A stretch of DNA of 64,000 nucleotides, taken from NCBI RefSeq assembly GCF_947179115.1, contig NZ_CAMXCI010000001.1, positions 1,054,001 to 1,118,000 of the forward strand, read 5' to 3'. Positions 20,410 to 31,500 of the stretch are shown one piece after another. Under the pieces are notes generated by a model, which was not told the DNA's origin, did not search any database, and worked only from the letters and a program-made list of their open reading frames with translations. How positions within the stretch are numbered: position 1 is the stretch's first letter; every line of letters starts with the position of its first letter. The DNA is from Commensalibacter papalotli (GTDB lineage Bacteria; Pseudomonadota; Alphaproteobacteria; Acetobacterales; Acetobacteraceae). Both the position numbers and the translations under genes were made by a program.

Positions 20410-21659
20410 TATTGTTGCACCTCAACTGGCTGCACGGCATTTTTCTTTAAAGAATCATTTTCATGTTTTAATGTCGGTTGCTCAGTATTCTGAAAATCAT
20501 CATTATACCCAGGTGTGCTGTCAACCAACTTTACCAATTGCCCATCCATTAACCCTGCTGAGGGATTATTCACAATGCGATCTGTTTTGGTAATCCCCGA
20601 TAGAATTTGCACCGATTTACCCAAATTATTTCCTAATTGCACATTATGCATTCTAACGCGATTATCAGGGCCAACCACCGCAACCTGCATTCCCTGAGCC
20701 CTAAAAATTAATGCTTGTTGCGGTAAAATAAGAATATTAGGATCAGCTGGGGCAACAAAATGAACATTCACAAATGTTCCTGGCCATAATAAATGGGAGG
20801 CATTATCAACGGTCAACTCTGTTGTAACTGTTCTTGTCGCCGTATTGAAAGCACGAGCAGATGTTAAATAATTAGCTTTAAATATTTTTCCTGGATATTG
20901 AATAGCACTGAGTTCAGCCTTTAACTCTGGTTTCAAAATTGATGCATAATCTTGAGGCACATCAACAAAAACGCGCAAACGTTGAATATCTGCAACTGTA
21001 AATAGTTCGGTGGCCTTGCCATGCCGACTTAAATCACCATTATCGTTTACAAAATCTCCAATATCCGTCAGACGTGAAGTTACCACACCATTAAAAGGGG
21101 CTCGGATACTTTTGAAGGCCTGTAAAGCTGCATAACGTGCAACTTCATGTTCTGCCGCATCAACCAAAGCATCTTGCACCTTGGCATTAGCTGCCTGCAC
21201 ATCAACCTCTTGTTGTGAAACAGCTTTTGTTCCAGAAAGCGCTTTCCACCGCTGTGCGGTAACTTTGGCCAGTTGGTATTTAGTCTGAGCAACTTTAAGG
21301 TTCGCTTTGGCTGCTGCATATTCGGCATCAAGGCCTGGAGTATCAATGGTTGCAAGTATGTCTCCAGCTTTTACATCTGCGCCAAAATCTTTATGCCATT
21401 GTTGCACATATCCTGATACCTGCGCATAAATAGGGGCTTGATACCAAGCCGTTACATTCCCAGGCAGGGTTAAATTACGCACCGTCGGACCTGTTTGTGG
21501 AGTAACATATTGCACACTAGGTATTGAAGCCTCTTTGGACTCTTTGGTCAATTCATGCACATGATGCTGGCGTTGAATAATCTCTAAGCCTGTATAAATC
21601 ACAGCACCAATAGCAATTATCGCAAAAACTGTTTTTGTTTTCTTTGAAAAACCGGCCAT
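20409..21659 (-). CDS. RND efflux periplasmic adaptor (HlyD/MFP family)
   Basis: Membrane fusion proteins bridge the inner-membrane pump and the outer-membrane duct. I take the ATG at 21659 (MAGFSKKTKTVFAII, 416 residues); a TTG at 21707 lies inside the pump gene and is unlikely. Residues 8-24 form a membrane anchor, followed by a lipoyl half-motif (APIYAQVSGYVQ), an alpha-hairpin around AAAKANLKVAQTKYQLAK and the second lipoyl half (ADVKAGDILATID lies in the first). The start overlaps the pump stop by one base (TAATG). Confidence 0.93.
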   Translation of the reverse strand: MAGFSKKTKTVFAIIAIGAVIYTGLEIIQRQHHVHELTKESKEASIPSVQYVTPQTGPTVRNLTLPGNVTAWYQAPIYAQVSGYVQQWHKDFGADVKAGDILATIDTPGLDAEYAAAKANLKVAQTKYQLAKVTAQRWKALSGTKAVSQQEVDVQAANAKVQDALVDAAEHEVARYAALQAFKSIRAPFNGVVTSRLTDIGDFVNDNGDLSRHGKATELFTVADIQRLRVFVDVPQDYASILKPELKAELSAIQYPGKIFKANYLTSARAFNTATRTVTTELTVDNASHLLWPGTFVNVHFVAPADPNILILPQQALIFRAQGMQVAVVGPDNRVRMHNVQLGNNLGKSVQILSGITKTDRIVNNPSAGLMDGQLVKLVDSTPGYNDDFQNTEQPTLKHENDSLKKNAVQPVEVQQ

Positions 21660-24600
21660 TATACAGTTTCCTTTTTCTGGCGATAATAAACAAGAGCAAA
21701 GACACAAGGTACGAAAAGTAAAGTTGCTATAGTCGCAACGCTTAATCCCCCCATCACCGCTCTACCCAATGGTGCGTTTTGGGTATTGCTAAGTGACATA
21801 GGCAGCATTCCAATAATCATTGCCAAAGCTGTCATTAAAACGGGCCTGATTCGCCCATATCCAGCTTCGACGGCCGCCAGCACTGCGTCCCCATGCACCG
21901 CCAAACGCTCTCTTGCAAAAGAGACTACTAAAATCGAATTAGCCGTTGCAGTTCCCATACACATAATTGCCCCAGTTAATGCAGGAACTGATATGGAGCT
22001 GTGGGTTATAAATAAACTCCATGCGATGCCTGCCAATGCGCCAGGTAAGGCCATGATAATCACAAACGGATCAAGCCAAGATTGAAAATTCACAACAATA
22101 ATTAAATAAACTAACAAAATTGACATCGCCAACCCACCAATTAACTGAGAATAAGCATTATACATTGTTGTTGCTTGTCCTCGAATAGCAATGGTAGAAC
22201 CCCTGGGTAACTGAGAGTTTAACTCTTGAACCACTTGTTTAACATCAGCAGAAACTGCCCCAAGATCACGTCCATCATTACTGGCGTATATTTCAAAAAC
22301 AGGCATAATATTATAATGAGAAACCTCGCCCCCTGTTCCTGTCTGAGAAATATGACTTAACGATCCCAACATTTGCATTTTAGTTTTTCCTGAGGCTCCT
22401 TCAGGTCCGTTCACAGGAATAGTTTCCAAATCATTCATTGTTTGCATTTCAGATTGAGGGGTTTGGATATTAACCAAATGCGATACCCCAGTCTTTGGGT
22501 CAAGCCAATAAGTCGGTGCTGTTTGACCACTTCCAGACAAGGTTGCTAAAGCATTATTAGCAATGTCGGCCTCAGTTAACCCCGTACTTAATGCGAAAGT
22601 CCTGCGTGTATTTATCATTAAAGTTGGTGTTGTCACTGTTTGTTGCACACGCACGTCAGCAATGCCAGGAATACGTTTTAATTTTGAAGCCACTAATTTC
22701 GCATATTCATAATTAGCAGCAAGCTTACGCCCAACTATTTGTACATTAATCGGTGCAGGCAAGCCAAAGTTCAAAATTTTAGCGGTCATATCCCCTGGCA
22801 TAAAAGCAAAATCAGTTCCTGGAAATTTGTCACGTAACCCTTTACGTAGAATTTTACGATACTCCGCAATTGGGGAAGCAGAATTCTTTAATGAAATGGT
22901 TAAATCGCAATCTTGAGAGCCAATCGTTGGAGTAGGAATAAAGGCTTGATTTAAACTGCTAAATGGTAGACCACAATTATTAACAATTCCCTTGACTTGT
23001 CCTGGTAATAATCTTTCAATTTCTTCATTAACCAAATACGAGATCTTACCTGTTTCCTCAATACGCGTTCCTAATGGTGCGCGCATATGTAAGTCTAATT
23101 CAGCAGATTTAATCTCAGGAAAAAAGTTCTCTCCAACAAAATAAAGTAACCCCATTGAAGCTAGAGAAAACACAAGAAAGCCAGCAATAAATCTTTTGCG
23201 AATAGAAACCAAATGTTCTAGTAAAATTTTATAATTTTTTCTAAATTCTTCAAATTGAGTATCAAAACCATTTAAAAATTGTTGAAATTTGGAAATTTTA
23301 CGATTGGGATTTTCATGCTCTGCAATTTGACCTGGCAAGAGATAGTAGGCCATCGTTGGAACCAAGGTTCTGGATAAAATAAACGAGGCTAACATTGCAA
23401 AAATAATTGCTTCTGCCATAGGCATAAACAACCATCCCCCAACCCCAGTTAATTCAAATAATGGAAACCACACAACACAAATACACAGTGTAGAGACGAA
23501 GGTTGGAATAACAATTTGATTAGCAGCGTCCACAATCGCATCATAAAGATTTTTTCCCATCTCTAAATGCGTATCAATATTTTCAATCATTACCGTGGCA
23601 TCATCAACCAAGATCCCTACGGCTAATGCCAAGCCACCCAAAGTCATCACGTTAATTGTTTGTCCCGCAAGATCCAGCCCAATTAAGGATGTTAAAATAG
23701 CCAACGGAATTGAGGTCGCAATAATCAAGGTAGATCGCCACGAACCTAAGAATAAGATCACCACAATACTGGTTAATAAAGCAGCAATGACCATCTCATG
23801 AACAACATCTTCTACCGACTCTTTTACAAAAGTAGAAGCATCAGAAATAATATCTATTTTCACACCAGGAGGCAGTGTTTTTTCAACTTTGGGTAAAAGC
23901 CTTTTAATGTCAGAAACGACGTTTAACGTTGAAACATCCCCCGTCTTCATCACTACCATTAAAATGGCTTTGTGCCCTTTGACCAAGACCAAATTCGTTT
24001 GTGGAGCCCCCCCTCTATGGACCCAAGCAACATCTTTTAAATAAACTGTTGCATTACCAACTTGCTTAATCGGAATATTATTAAACTCTTCGATCTCTCT
24101 TGGGGTTGCATTGGTTTGCACCATAAAATCGACGGCACCAATTTTTTGATCCCCAGCAGGCAATACAATATTTTGTTGGTTTAAAGCATTTCCAATATCT
24201 GTCGCTGTTAATCCGTAAGCCAGCAAACGTTTTTGATTAAGAGAGACCTGCACATTATTTGCTGTCCCTCCGTAAGGGGAAGGCAACGCTGCCCCTGCCA
24301 CCGACACCAAAGAAGGACGAATAAGATTTGATGCCATATCATAAAGCTGAGATCCTGTAATTGTCTCAGAAGAAATTTTCAACATTAAAACAGGAACAGA
24401 AGAAGCATTGTATTTCAAAATTAAAGGCGGCGTAATGCCCTTGGGCATTTGCTTTAAAACAGTCTGAGAAACAGAAGTAATTTGCGTTTGTGCTTCAGCA
24501 ATATTCGTACCAGGCTGAAAGAATATTTTTACAATTCCACGACCATAAAAAGAGTTACTTTCAATATGTTCAATATTATCAACCGTCGATGTCAGGGCTC

Positions 24601-24808
24601 TTTCGTAATAATAGGCCACACGCCCAGACATATCTTCGGGCATCAATCCATTATAGTTCCAAACAACAGCCACAACGGGAATTTTAATATCTGGGAAAAT
24701 ATCCGTAGGGGTTCGAAATATAGTAAGAACACCAAATACCACTATTAAAATTGCCAAAACAACAAAAGTATACGGGCGTTTCAATGCCGTAATAACAATC
24801 GCATTCAC
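21659..24808 (-). CDS. RND efflux transporter permease (GTG start)
   Basis: This 1049-residue inner-membrane pump has the AcrB/MdtB plan: a TM helix near residues 12-30, a large periplasmic loop, TM2-6, a second loop and TM8-12. TM4 reads LALAVGILVDDATVMIENI with the proton-relay Asp pair. The TM10 motif reads GTATANSIL where AcrB has GLSAKNAIL, so the relay Lys is replaced by Ala. Translation starts at GTG; MNAIVITALKRPYTFVV is the expected family N-terminus. It is the first gene of the efflux operon, with no regulator gene adjacent. Confidence 0.95.
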   Translation of the reverse strand: MNAIVITALKRPYTFVVLAILIVVFGVLTIFRTPTDIFPDIKIPVVAVVWNYNGLMPEDMSGRVAYYYERALTSTVDNIEHIESNSFYGRGIVKIFFQPGTNIAEAQTQITSVSQTVLKQMPKGITPPLILKYNASSVPVLMLKISSETITGSQLYDMASNLIRPSLVSVAGAALPSPYGGTANNVQVSLNQKRLLAYGLTATDIGNALNQQNIVLPAGDQKIGAVDFMVQTNATPREIEEFNNIPIKQVGNATVYLKDVAWVHRGGAPQTNLVLVKGHKAILMVVMKTGDVSTLNVVSDIKRLLPKVEKTLPPGVKIDIISDASTFVKESVEDVVHEMVIAALLTSIVVILFLGSWRSTLIIATSIPLAILTSLIGLDLAGQTINVMTLGGLALAVGILVDDATVMIENIDTHLEMGKNLYDAIVDAANQIVIPTFVSTLCICVVWFPLFELTGVGGWLFMPMAEAIIFAMLASFILSRTLVPTMAYYLLPGQIAEHENPNRKISKFQQFLNGFDTQFEEFRKNYKILLEHLVSIRKRFIAGFLVFSLASMGLLYFVGENFFPEIKSAELDLHMRAPLGTRIEETGKISYLVNEEIERLLPGQVKGIVNNCGLPFSSLNQAFIPTPTIGSQDCDLTISLKNSASPIAEYRKILRKGLRDKFPGTDFAFMPGDMTAKILNFGLPAPINVQIVGRKLAANYEYAKLVASKLKRIPGIADVRVQQTVTTPTLMINTRRTFALSTGLTEADIANNALATLSGSGQTAPTYWLDPKTGVSHLVNIQTPQSEMQTMNDLETIPVNGPEGASGKTKMQMLGSLSHISQTGTGGEVSHYNIMPVFEIYASNDGRDLGAVSADVKQVVQELNSQLPRGSTIAIRGQATTMYNAYSQLIGGLAMSILLVYLIIVVNFQSWLDPFVIIMALPGALAGIAWSLFITHSSISVPALTGAIMCMGTATANSILVVSFARERLAVHGDAVLAAVEAGYGRIRPVLMTALAMIIGMLPMSLSNTQNAPLGRAVMGGLSVATIATLLFVPCVFALVYYRQKKETV

Positions 24809-25154
24809 GTAACTAAATGCTCCATATTTTTAATTTGATAATCAATAATCTTTACACAAACTGAAGTCGTTATTGTCTAATATTTTATAAGCTCTATATA
24901 TCATATTATGCAAATAATCAGTTACCACGACAAAGATAGTTATGAATGAAAATAAATAATAATATTTATTTATTGAATTTTTATTATAATAAAGAAAATA
25001 TACCTTGATTAAGGCCGGATTTCCTCACTATAGATCAAAAATTATTAAGTGTAGATTAAGGCAGCATTAAGGCAGATCCAATAACTTACTATAATTTTAG
25101 ACTCTTTTAATCTGTTTACCTCTTTGCAATTCAACATTAAACTTAACCATTAAT
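24809..25154. other. Spacer upstream of the efflux operon, 346 bases without a gene
   Basis: Very AT-rich with no coding frame. It contains an AT-only inverted repeat around 24953-24975 and three copies of ATTAAGGC (25008-25015, 25055-25062, 25066-25073), described separately. The promoter of the minus-strand efflux operon should lie here, but I cannot single out boxes in such AT-rich sequence. Confidence 0.6.
25054..25075. repeat. Tandem 11-bp direct repeat, candidate operator
   Basis: GATTAAGGCAG (25054-25064) is followed immediately by CATTAAGGCAG (25065-25075), ten of eleven bases identical and spaced one helical turn. A third GATTAAGGC lies at 25007-25015 inside CCTTGATTAAGG. They lie 200-270 bases ahead of the efflux operon start, so a regulator-binding role is possible but unproven. 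Confidence 0.4.
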
Positions 25155-28100
25155 TCAAAATAATTCTCGCAAAGCCCCTGGAGTTAAAATTCTAGATGGA
25201 TGAATATCAAATTGAGGGTCTTTGAAATTGCCGTCAATGTCAAAAGGAATAGCAATAAATCCACCACCCTTTTCAGGGCTAAACCATTTGCCAACACCAG
25301 GTATAATACCAAAAAGCTTATTCACGGCATAAGCAGGTACAATCGTTCCATTTAAATCTAGTTTGGCTTGATCAAGATTAATCTCACCTTGTAGTGTCGC
25401 CCCTAATTCTGAATTATGCACCAATCCATCTTTGACCGTTAGAACACCATCATTCAAAAATAAATCGGTTTTAATTGTATCAAGTATAATTTCTTTATTT
25501 TTTCTACTTTTAAATAACCCATAAATAGAAGCATCACTTAACCTTCGCATTGCCAGTGGTGCATTTTCCAAAACAACATTTTTTATATTTATCGTGCCAT
25601 CAAAAGGTGCAGAAGGTTTTGCATCATCAAATCGTCCTTTAAAAACAACCTTCCCTCCCTTAAGCTCTGTTGAAACACCAATCGTTTGTAAAATACGTCC
25701 AAAGTCTTGTGACTCAAGGTGAAAATAGCGATTTTTACCTTTAGGAATTAATGAAGCTGTCAACAAAAAGGGTTTACGCATCCCATAAGATAAACGCATT
25801 AACCGCACTCCGTTATACTCCATATATGTCGTAACACTGCTCAAGAACTGATCTTTATGGTAATAAATCTTTTGGGCTTGTAAATTAACAATCCATTTAC
25901 GCCCTCTAGGTCCTGAGTACCGACCCGTCGCCGCAATTGGTAATTGATATTGATCTTTGGCTTTTACTTCTGATTTGGCTTTCGAACTTATTTTTTTATC
26001 TTTTTCAACATATTTCCCAACAAAGGGAGCCGCATCTAACGCATCCGCTTTTACAGAAAGGCGAATATCCCCTTTTTGTGGATTATTAATTGACTCTTTG
26101 GTCACTGGCACATTCAAAACAGCCTGTCCCACGGAACGTCCAATATGAAAAGATGTAATATTTAATTGTTGAGGAATATGATTAACTACATCTATATTCG
26201 CAGTTAATGAAAGGTCTTTACCCTCGGCATGAACATTACGTATAGCCATCAGTTTACCCTGATCCAAAGCAATTTCGCCAACCATTTGCGCAGGTTGTTC
26301 GATCTCTTTTTTCCATATAGGAAGTAAAATAGCTGCACTATATAAATCAAATTTTAAATTAACCGTTGATTTACCATCATGACGTTTTTTATATCCTACA
26401 AAAAGCAATGCCTTCCCCATAAAATCACCAGAAGTATCAAATTTCATTTGTTTTAGATATTCTGGCGTAATATCCAACTTTGCTTGAGCGGTTTCTGTAA
26501 TTGTTTGCTCATTTTTATGTGAAAATTTCTGCATATATTTCAATGATACTGGAAAAACTGAAAAAATACCTTTCCCCGTTAACTCTAAATGTTCTGTATC
26601 AACATCTATCGTTAAAAAAGCATCTTTAAGATCTTTATCTAAAGCTACATTATCTATATATGCATTGCGAATTTCATTATGTCCATGAATACCAATTTGC
26701 TCTATTTTAACCTTTTTCTTTAAGGGAAGTTCAACTTTTAACGTTGTTTTTACGTCTCCACTAGGATGTTTAAAAGGTAAAGGATGTCGGGATAATAAAC
26801 GTAATCTGGGCTCATATAAGAGAGATATAACGTCTTGTAATTTACCTTGAATATCAGCAGTAATAATTCCTGTTTCTTGATGGTTATCAAGCCCTGTAAT
26901 CCACATATCCCCTTTGGGAACATAAAGCTTGTGATAGGGTTCAGTTGGCTTGTTGTGTGGATACACGACCTGATATCCGTCTTTGAGTTGAATATAAATA
27001 CGACTTGGATCAACAAATTTTAATGAAGCACTCATATCTTTCAAAGGCGGTGCTGGGCGTAACCAATGAATCTCAGCTTGATCGGCCTTCTCTATGCCTC
27101 CGCCAAGATGTACCAAATCTAAATGCTCCCACCCCTTTTGACTTGCTAATCCAACTTCAATATTAAAATTTTTAACTGTTCCTGTGGTAATATTCTCTGT
27201 CACCCAAGCATGCGCACCTTTGGCAATACTCGCTGGCCAATAATTTTTGATGGTCGCAAAATCCAGCTCTGGGCTGTCTGCAACAAAATTCACTTTTACG
27301 TCTTTTGTTTTATCTGTGCTAGACGCAAATAAAGAGCCTTTAAAGTGGAATAATGGACCACTTTTCGGTTGGGTTAAAGCCGTCGGAGAGCGCAACTGTA
27401 ATGCTAGATCATCGATTGAAATATGAATAGGTTTTTGCACATCCATTGCAAAGTTTGCATGAATATTCGCTGTTACCGATGAAGGATATAATTCCTGTCC
27501 TTTGATGTTAATAGTACCTTCGCCCATATGAATTGCAAACTGAGCCTCATATGGCTCTATTGAATGCTGATTTTTACCAATTTTTAAATTAATATCTGCC
27601 ATAACGGATATAGGCAAATCGATCTGTTTTAAGGCATGTAGAGACGGACTGATCCCCGAAAAATCTGCTGGATTAAAATCATTAATTTGTATGTGCCAAT
27701 TTAATACACCCGTATTATCCAATAGCTGACGAGCAATTTCGATATTTTCATCAGCACCACTTTGTGCACTAACACTCATACTATGGCCATTAATATCTAG
27801 TTGTGCCATCGCATGCCCAACTATACCAAGCGTGTTATTTACAAAAAAAGGCAAGATATTCATATCTATTTTTTGTAACTGTATAATTCTATTATCAATT
27901 TCATCAGTTAATTGAACATGACTATTTTTAATATTTATTCGATCTAAATGATGAAAATCAAAATGTAATCGAGAGTTAGACGAACTTGTTTTTTGATCAG
28001 CAATATCCAGCTTGATTTGCAAGTCTTTTGTTCTTCTTAATTGCAGTCTAGCACCAATAACCTCTAGAGATAACGGCTTTATAACACGATGAAATAAAGG

Positions 28101-28487
28101 AGATACTGCCAGCTTTATTTTTGCATATTGCACATAACCTTGCATCTGCGCTTTGTTATCTAAAATTTTTCCTTGTTGTAACTCTAATTGCAAAGGTGCA
28201 GAAAAACCCTGTTGACCAACAGGCCACGTTAAGACGAGTTTATCAAAATCAAGAATACCAGCAGGATGGCTCTTATTGATCCCTTTAATAATCGGTAATG
28301 GCAACCAATGTTTTACAAGAGGTGTGATATTAACTGGATTATAGGCAATATAAATCCCACCAACAATCACCATAAAACTGAAAAAACCAACCACCCCAAG
28401 AATAAGGAATAGCAACTTTTTCAGCCATCGTATAAAATAACTTTGTTGTTTTATTATTTGTGGTTTTTGTTCGGTATCTGATTGCAT
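25155..28487 (-). CDS. AsmA/YhdP-like envelope protein (DUF3971 type)
   Basis: The 1110-residue protein has one N-terminal TM segment (about 24-50, LKKLLFLILGVVGFFSF onward) and then a long beta-rich periplasmic part. The C-terminal region (GTINIKNVVLENAP, LDTIKTDLFLNDGVLTVKDG, then GEINLDQAKLDLNGTIVPAYAVN and IPGVGKWF) matches the AsmA-like C-terminal domain seen in YhdP, a bridge-like protein implicated in phospholipid transport between membranes. It is divergent from glnE with 50 bases between. Function by family; exact subfamily not confirmed. Confidence 0.8.
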   Translation of the reverse strand: MQSDTEQKPQIIKQQSYFIRWLKKLLFLILGVVGFFSFMVIVGGIYIAYNPVNITPLVKHWLPLPIIKGINKSHPAGILDFDKLVLTWPVGQQGFSAPLQLELQQGKILDNKAQMQGYVQYAKIKLAVSPLFHRVIKPLSLEVIGARLQLRRTKDLQIKLDIADQKTSSSNSRLHFDFHHLDRINIKNSHVQLTDEIDNRIIQLQKIDMNILPFFVNNTLGIVGHAMAQLDINGHSMSVSAQSGADENIEIARQLLDNTGVLNWHIQINDFNPADFSGISPSLHALKQIDLPISVMADINLKIGKNQHSIEPYEAQFAIHMGEGTINIKGQELYPSSVTANIHANFAMDVQKPIHISIDDLALQLRSPTALTQPKSGPLFHFKGSLFASSTDKTKDVKVNFVADSPELDFATIKNYWPASIAKGAHAWVTENITTGTVKNFNIEVGLASQKGWEHLDLVHLGGGIEKADQAEIHWLRPAPPLKDMSASLKFVDPSRIYIQLKDGYQVVYPHNKPTEPYHKLYVPKGDMWITGLDNHQETGIITADIQGKLQDVISLLYEPRLRLLSRHPLPFKHPSGDVKTTLKVELPLKKKVKIEQIGIHGHNEIRNAYIDNVALDKDLKDAFLTIDVDTEHLELTGKGIFSVFPVSLKYMQKFSHKNEQTITETAQAKLDITPEYLKQMKFDTSGDFMGKALLFVGYKKRHDGKSTVNLKFDLYSAAILLPIWKKEIEQPAQMVGEIALDQGKLMAIRNVHAEGKDLSLTANIDVVNHIPQQLNITSFHIGRSVGQAVLNVPVTKESINNPQKGDIRLSVKADALDAAPFVGKYVEKDKKISSKAKSEVKAKDQYQLPIAATGRYSGPRGRKWIVNLQAQKIYYHKDQFLSSVTTYMEYNGVRLMRLSYGMRKPFLLTASLIPKGKNRYFHLESQDFGRILQTIGVSTELKGGKVVFKGRFDDAKPSAPFDGTINIKNVVLENAPLAMRRLSDASIYGLFKSRKNKEIILDTIKTDLFLNDGVLTVKDGLVHNSELGATLQGEINLDQAKLDLNGTIVPAYAVNKLFGIIPGVGKWFSPEKGGGFIAIPFDIDGNFKDPQFDIHPSRILTPGALRELF

Positions 28488-28537
28488 ACTTTATTTAACT
28501 ACTCATCAATGGCTTAGAAATTACAGGGAACATTTAT

Positions 28538-31500
28538 ATGCCCATATCCCATTCCGCAGAGGCTCCATGGTTTTATCAAAACTGGCCTAAGCCAGCAGAC
28601 CAACAATCTGCTAATATATTTGCAGAAGACCTCATGAAGCTATGGGTTCAATATGAAAAAGACCCTACTTTTATACAGCAAAAATATATTCTAAATCTTA
28701 TTCATGCAATTGGAGGCAACAGTCCTTATTTATCCAGTTTAATTTTAAAAGATATTCATTTTTTCGAATTCCTTTTACAGAATGGCCCCGATGAAGCATG
28801 TAAAACAACATTTCATACCTTACATCAATTTTCAATACAAGAATCTCGTCAAGCTATTGCAAAAATCATACGCATTACCAAACAAAAAATTGCCCTCGGC
28901 TGCGCGTTGGCTGACATTGGCAATTTATGGTCTTTACAAGAAATTACCTTAACTCTCAGCAATCTAGCAGAAGTCACTTTAAATCTTGTTCTTAACCATC
29001 TTTTACTCCATGCACATAAAAATAAAAAAATAAATTTACCACATCCTTCAACACCCGAGAAAAATTGTGGTTTTATTATCTTAGGAATGGGAAAACTGGG
29101 TGCAAAAGAACTCAACTATTCCTCTGATATTGACCTGATTATTTTATACGATCCCGATATTTATCCCGATAATGATGACTTAAATACGGTTTTTGTAAGA
29201 CTAACCCGCCAACTCGTCGCTTTGATGGAGGAACGAGATGAAAATGGCTATGTTTTTCGCACTGATTTACGTTTACGCCCAGACCCTTCATCTTCACCCC
29301 TAGCAGTTTCTCTACCCGCAGCAATCACCTATTATGAAAGTTTGGGACAAACTTGGGAACGCTCTGCGATGAGCAAAGCCAGACCCATCGCAGGAGATAT
29401 AGAGGCTGGTTATACTTTTTTAGAAGCTATTCGCCCCTTTATTTGGCGAAGACATCTGGATTTTACCGTTATTGATGATATTCATGCGATGAAAAAACGT
29501 ATTGATCAGCATAAAAAAACAGGAAAACTCAATTTATCTAAACTCCCCCCTAATCTTTCCGATGAAAATGCTCTTCAATGGCTAGTTGGACAAAATATTA
29601 AGCTGGGTCATGGAGGGATCAGAGAAATCGAGTTTTGTCCACAAACCATGCAACTTGTCTGGGCAGGACGTTTCCCAGAGCTTCAAGATTCAACGACAAT
29701 TGGTGGGTTAACCAAACTAACAGAAAAAGACCTTTTAACTGCTCCTCAAACCGAAAAACTGATAGAAGCTTATAGCTTGCTACGCAAAACTGAACATCGT
29801 TTGCAAATGCAAAATGACTATCAAACACATTCTTTTCCCAATAGCCTAGAGGAGCTTTGTCAGTTTTCAATTTTTATGGGATATGAAACGCCCGAGAAAT
29901 TCGCCCATGAATTATTCCCATTAATGCAATTTGTTAGGCAAAGTTTTGAAGGGTTATTTGCAGCCCCAGAAAATGATGAGCAATATGTCCTGGATATGCC
30001 AACAGAAGAGCTCAAGGAATATTTAAATCAAAAAGGCTTTCCAGACGAAGCTGCCTCTATTTTACAATCGTGGAATGACAGCGGCCCCAGAGCTTTACGC
30101 ACAGCCAAAGCCAGAACAATTTTAACCAATGTTTTGCCTAAATTATTGGACGCGTTTGCTGGACAACGCAATCCGCTATTAGTTTTACAACGGTTTGATA
30201 CTTTACTGGCAAGGCACAGAGCTGGCATTCAGCTTTTGTCGTTGTTTGAGCGTAATCCTGCATTGATTAAACGACTATCCGCAGCCATTGGCACGTCACA
30301 TTTTATTGCCGAGCATTTGGCCAGCAACCCTGCTGCAATTGATGCTTTATTAGAGGTTAATTTAGCAAAAAGTCGCTTTAACCTACGTAAAACTGTAAAA
30401 GATTATCTTAAAAACACAGAATATTATATGGATGCCATCCCTGCTTTACATGGATTGGTACATAGCGAGGAATTTAGATTATCCATAGCGTATTTAGATA
30501 ATCAACTTAGCCTTGATCGAACTCAAATTCTACGCACCTCTATGGCTAATATCATTATTAAATCCTTGTTAGATAAAGTCACCAAAGAGCATCAAAAAAA
30601 ATATGGTTACATACCAGGTGGTGGTATTTGCGTTATCGTTCTAGGTAAAGCAGGATCTTGGGAAATGACTTCTGGATCTGATTTAGATTTGATGTTGATT
30701 TTTGATCATCCGCCTGAAATCTATGAAAGCCACTTTCCTTTATCTTCACATGCACATCTTCATTCAACGCAGCGCTCTCTTACCACAAATAATTATTACA
30801 TTCGCCTCACCCAAAGCTTTATCTCTGCCATTACCAGCGCTGGATCAGCAGGGTCTTTATATGAGGTTGATATGCGTTTACGCCCTTCTGGAAGCAAAGG
30901 TCCCGTTGCTGTTTCGCTAACTTCTTTTAAACGTTATCACAAAGAAGAAGCTTGGACATGGGAACGTATGGCACTAACCAGAGCAAGGATTATTGGTGGA
31001 CCATTAAAGTTACAAAAACATATCACTGAAACAATTCAACATGCACTCTTAAATGCCCCACATAATACCAGTGATGCACAAATACTCAAAGATACCGCCG
31101 ATATGCGCGCTCGACTACTTAGAGACGCCCCTCCTTGCAGTCAATGGGATGTAAAGCATTTAACTGGTGGGTTAATGGAGGTTGAATTTATTGCTCAGGC
31201 TTTGCAATTAATCGCACATAATCCAGAAATTTATCATACCTGCACACGTATTGCACTTAGACGTTTGGAAAAGCATGGATATTTAGAGCATAAAGATGCT
31301 AAAATCCTTATTCAAGCTGATCGTTTTTGGAGAAATATGCAAAGCCTTCTAAGAATATTTTTTGGCAAGCTCCCACCCCAAGACCTAAGAACAGAACTGA
31401 CCCCAACCATTATAGAAATCATGTCTAGAGATTTATTAAAAACACCAACCCAAGATATTGATGCTATTAAACAAATAGAAGATAAAGCAAAACTTATTGG

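Noticed and set aside
24950..24990. AT-only palindrome in the efflux upstream region as a replication or attachment site
   Set aside because: Such palindromes are common by chance in sequence this AT-rich and no integrase or replication gene is near.
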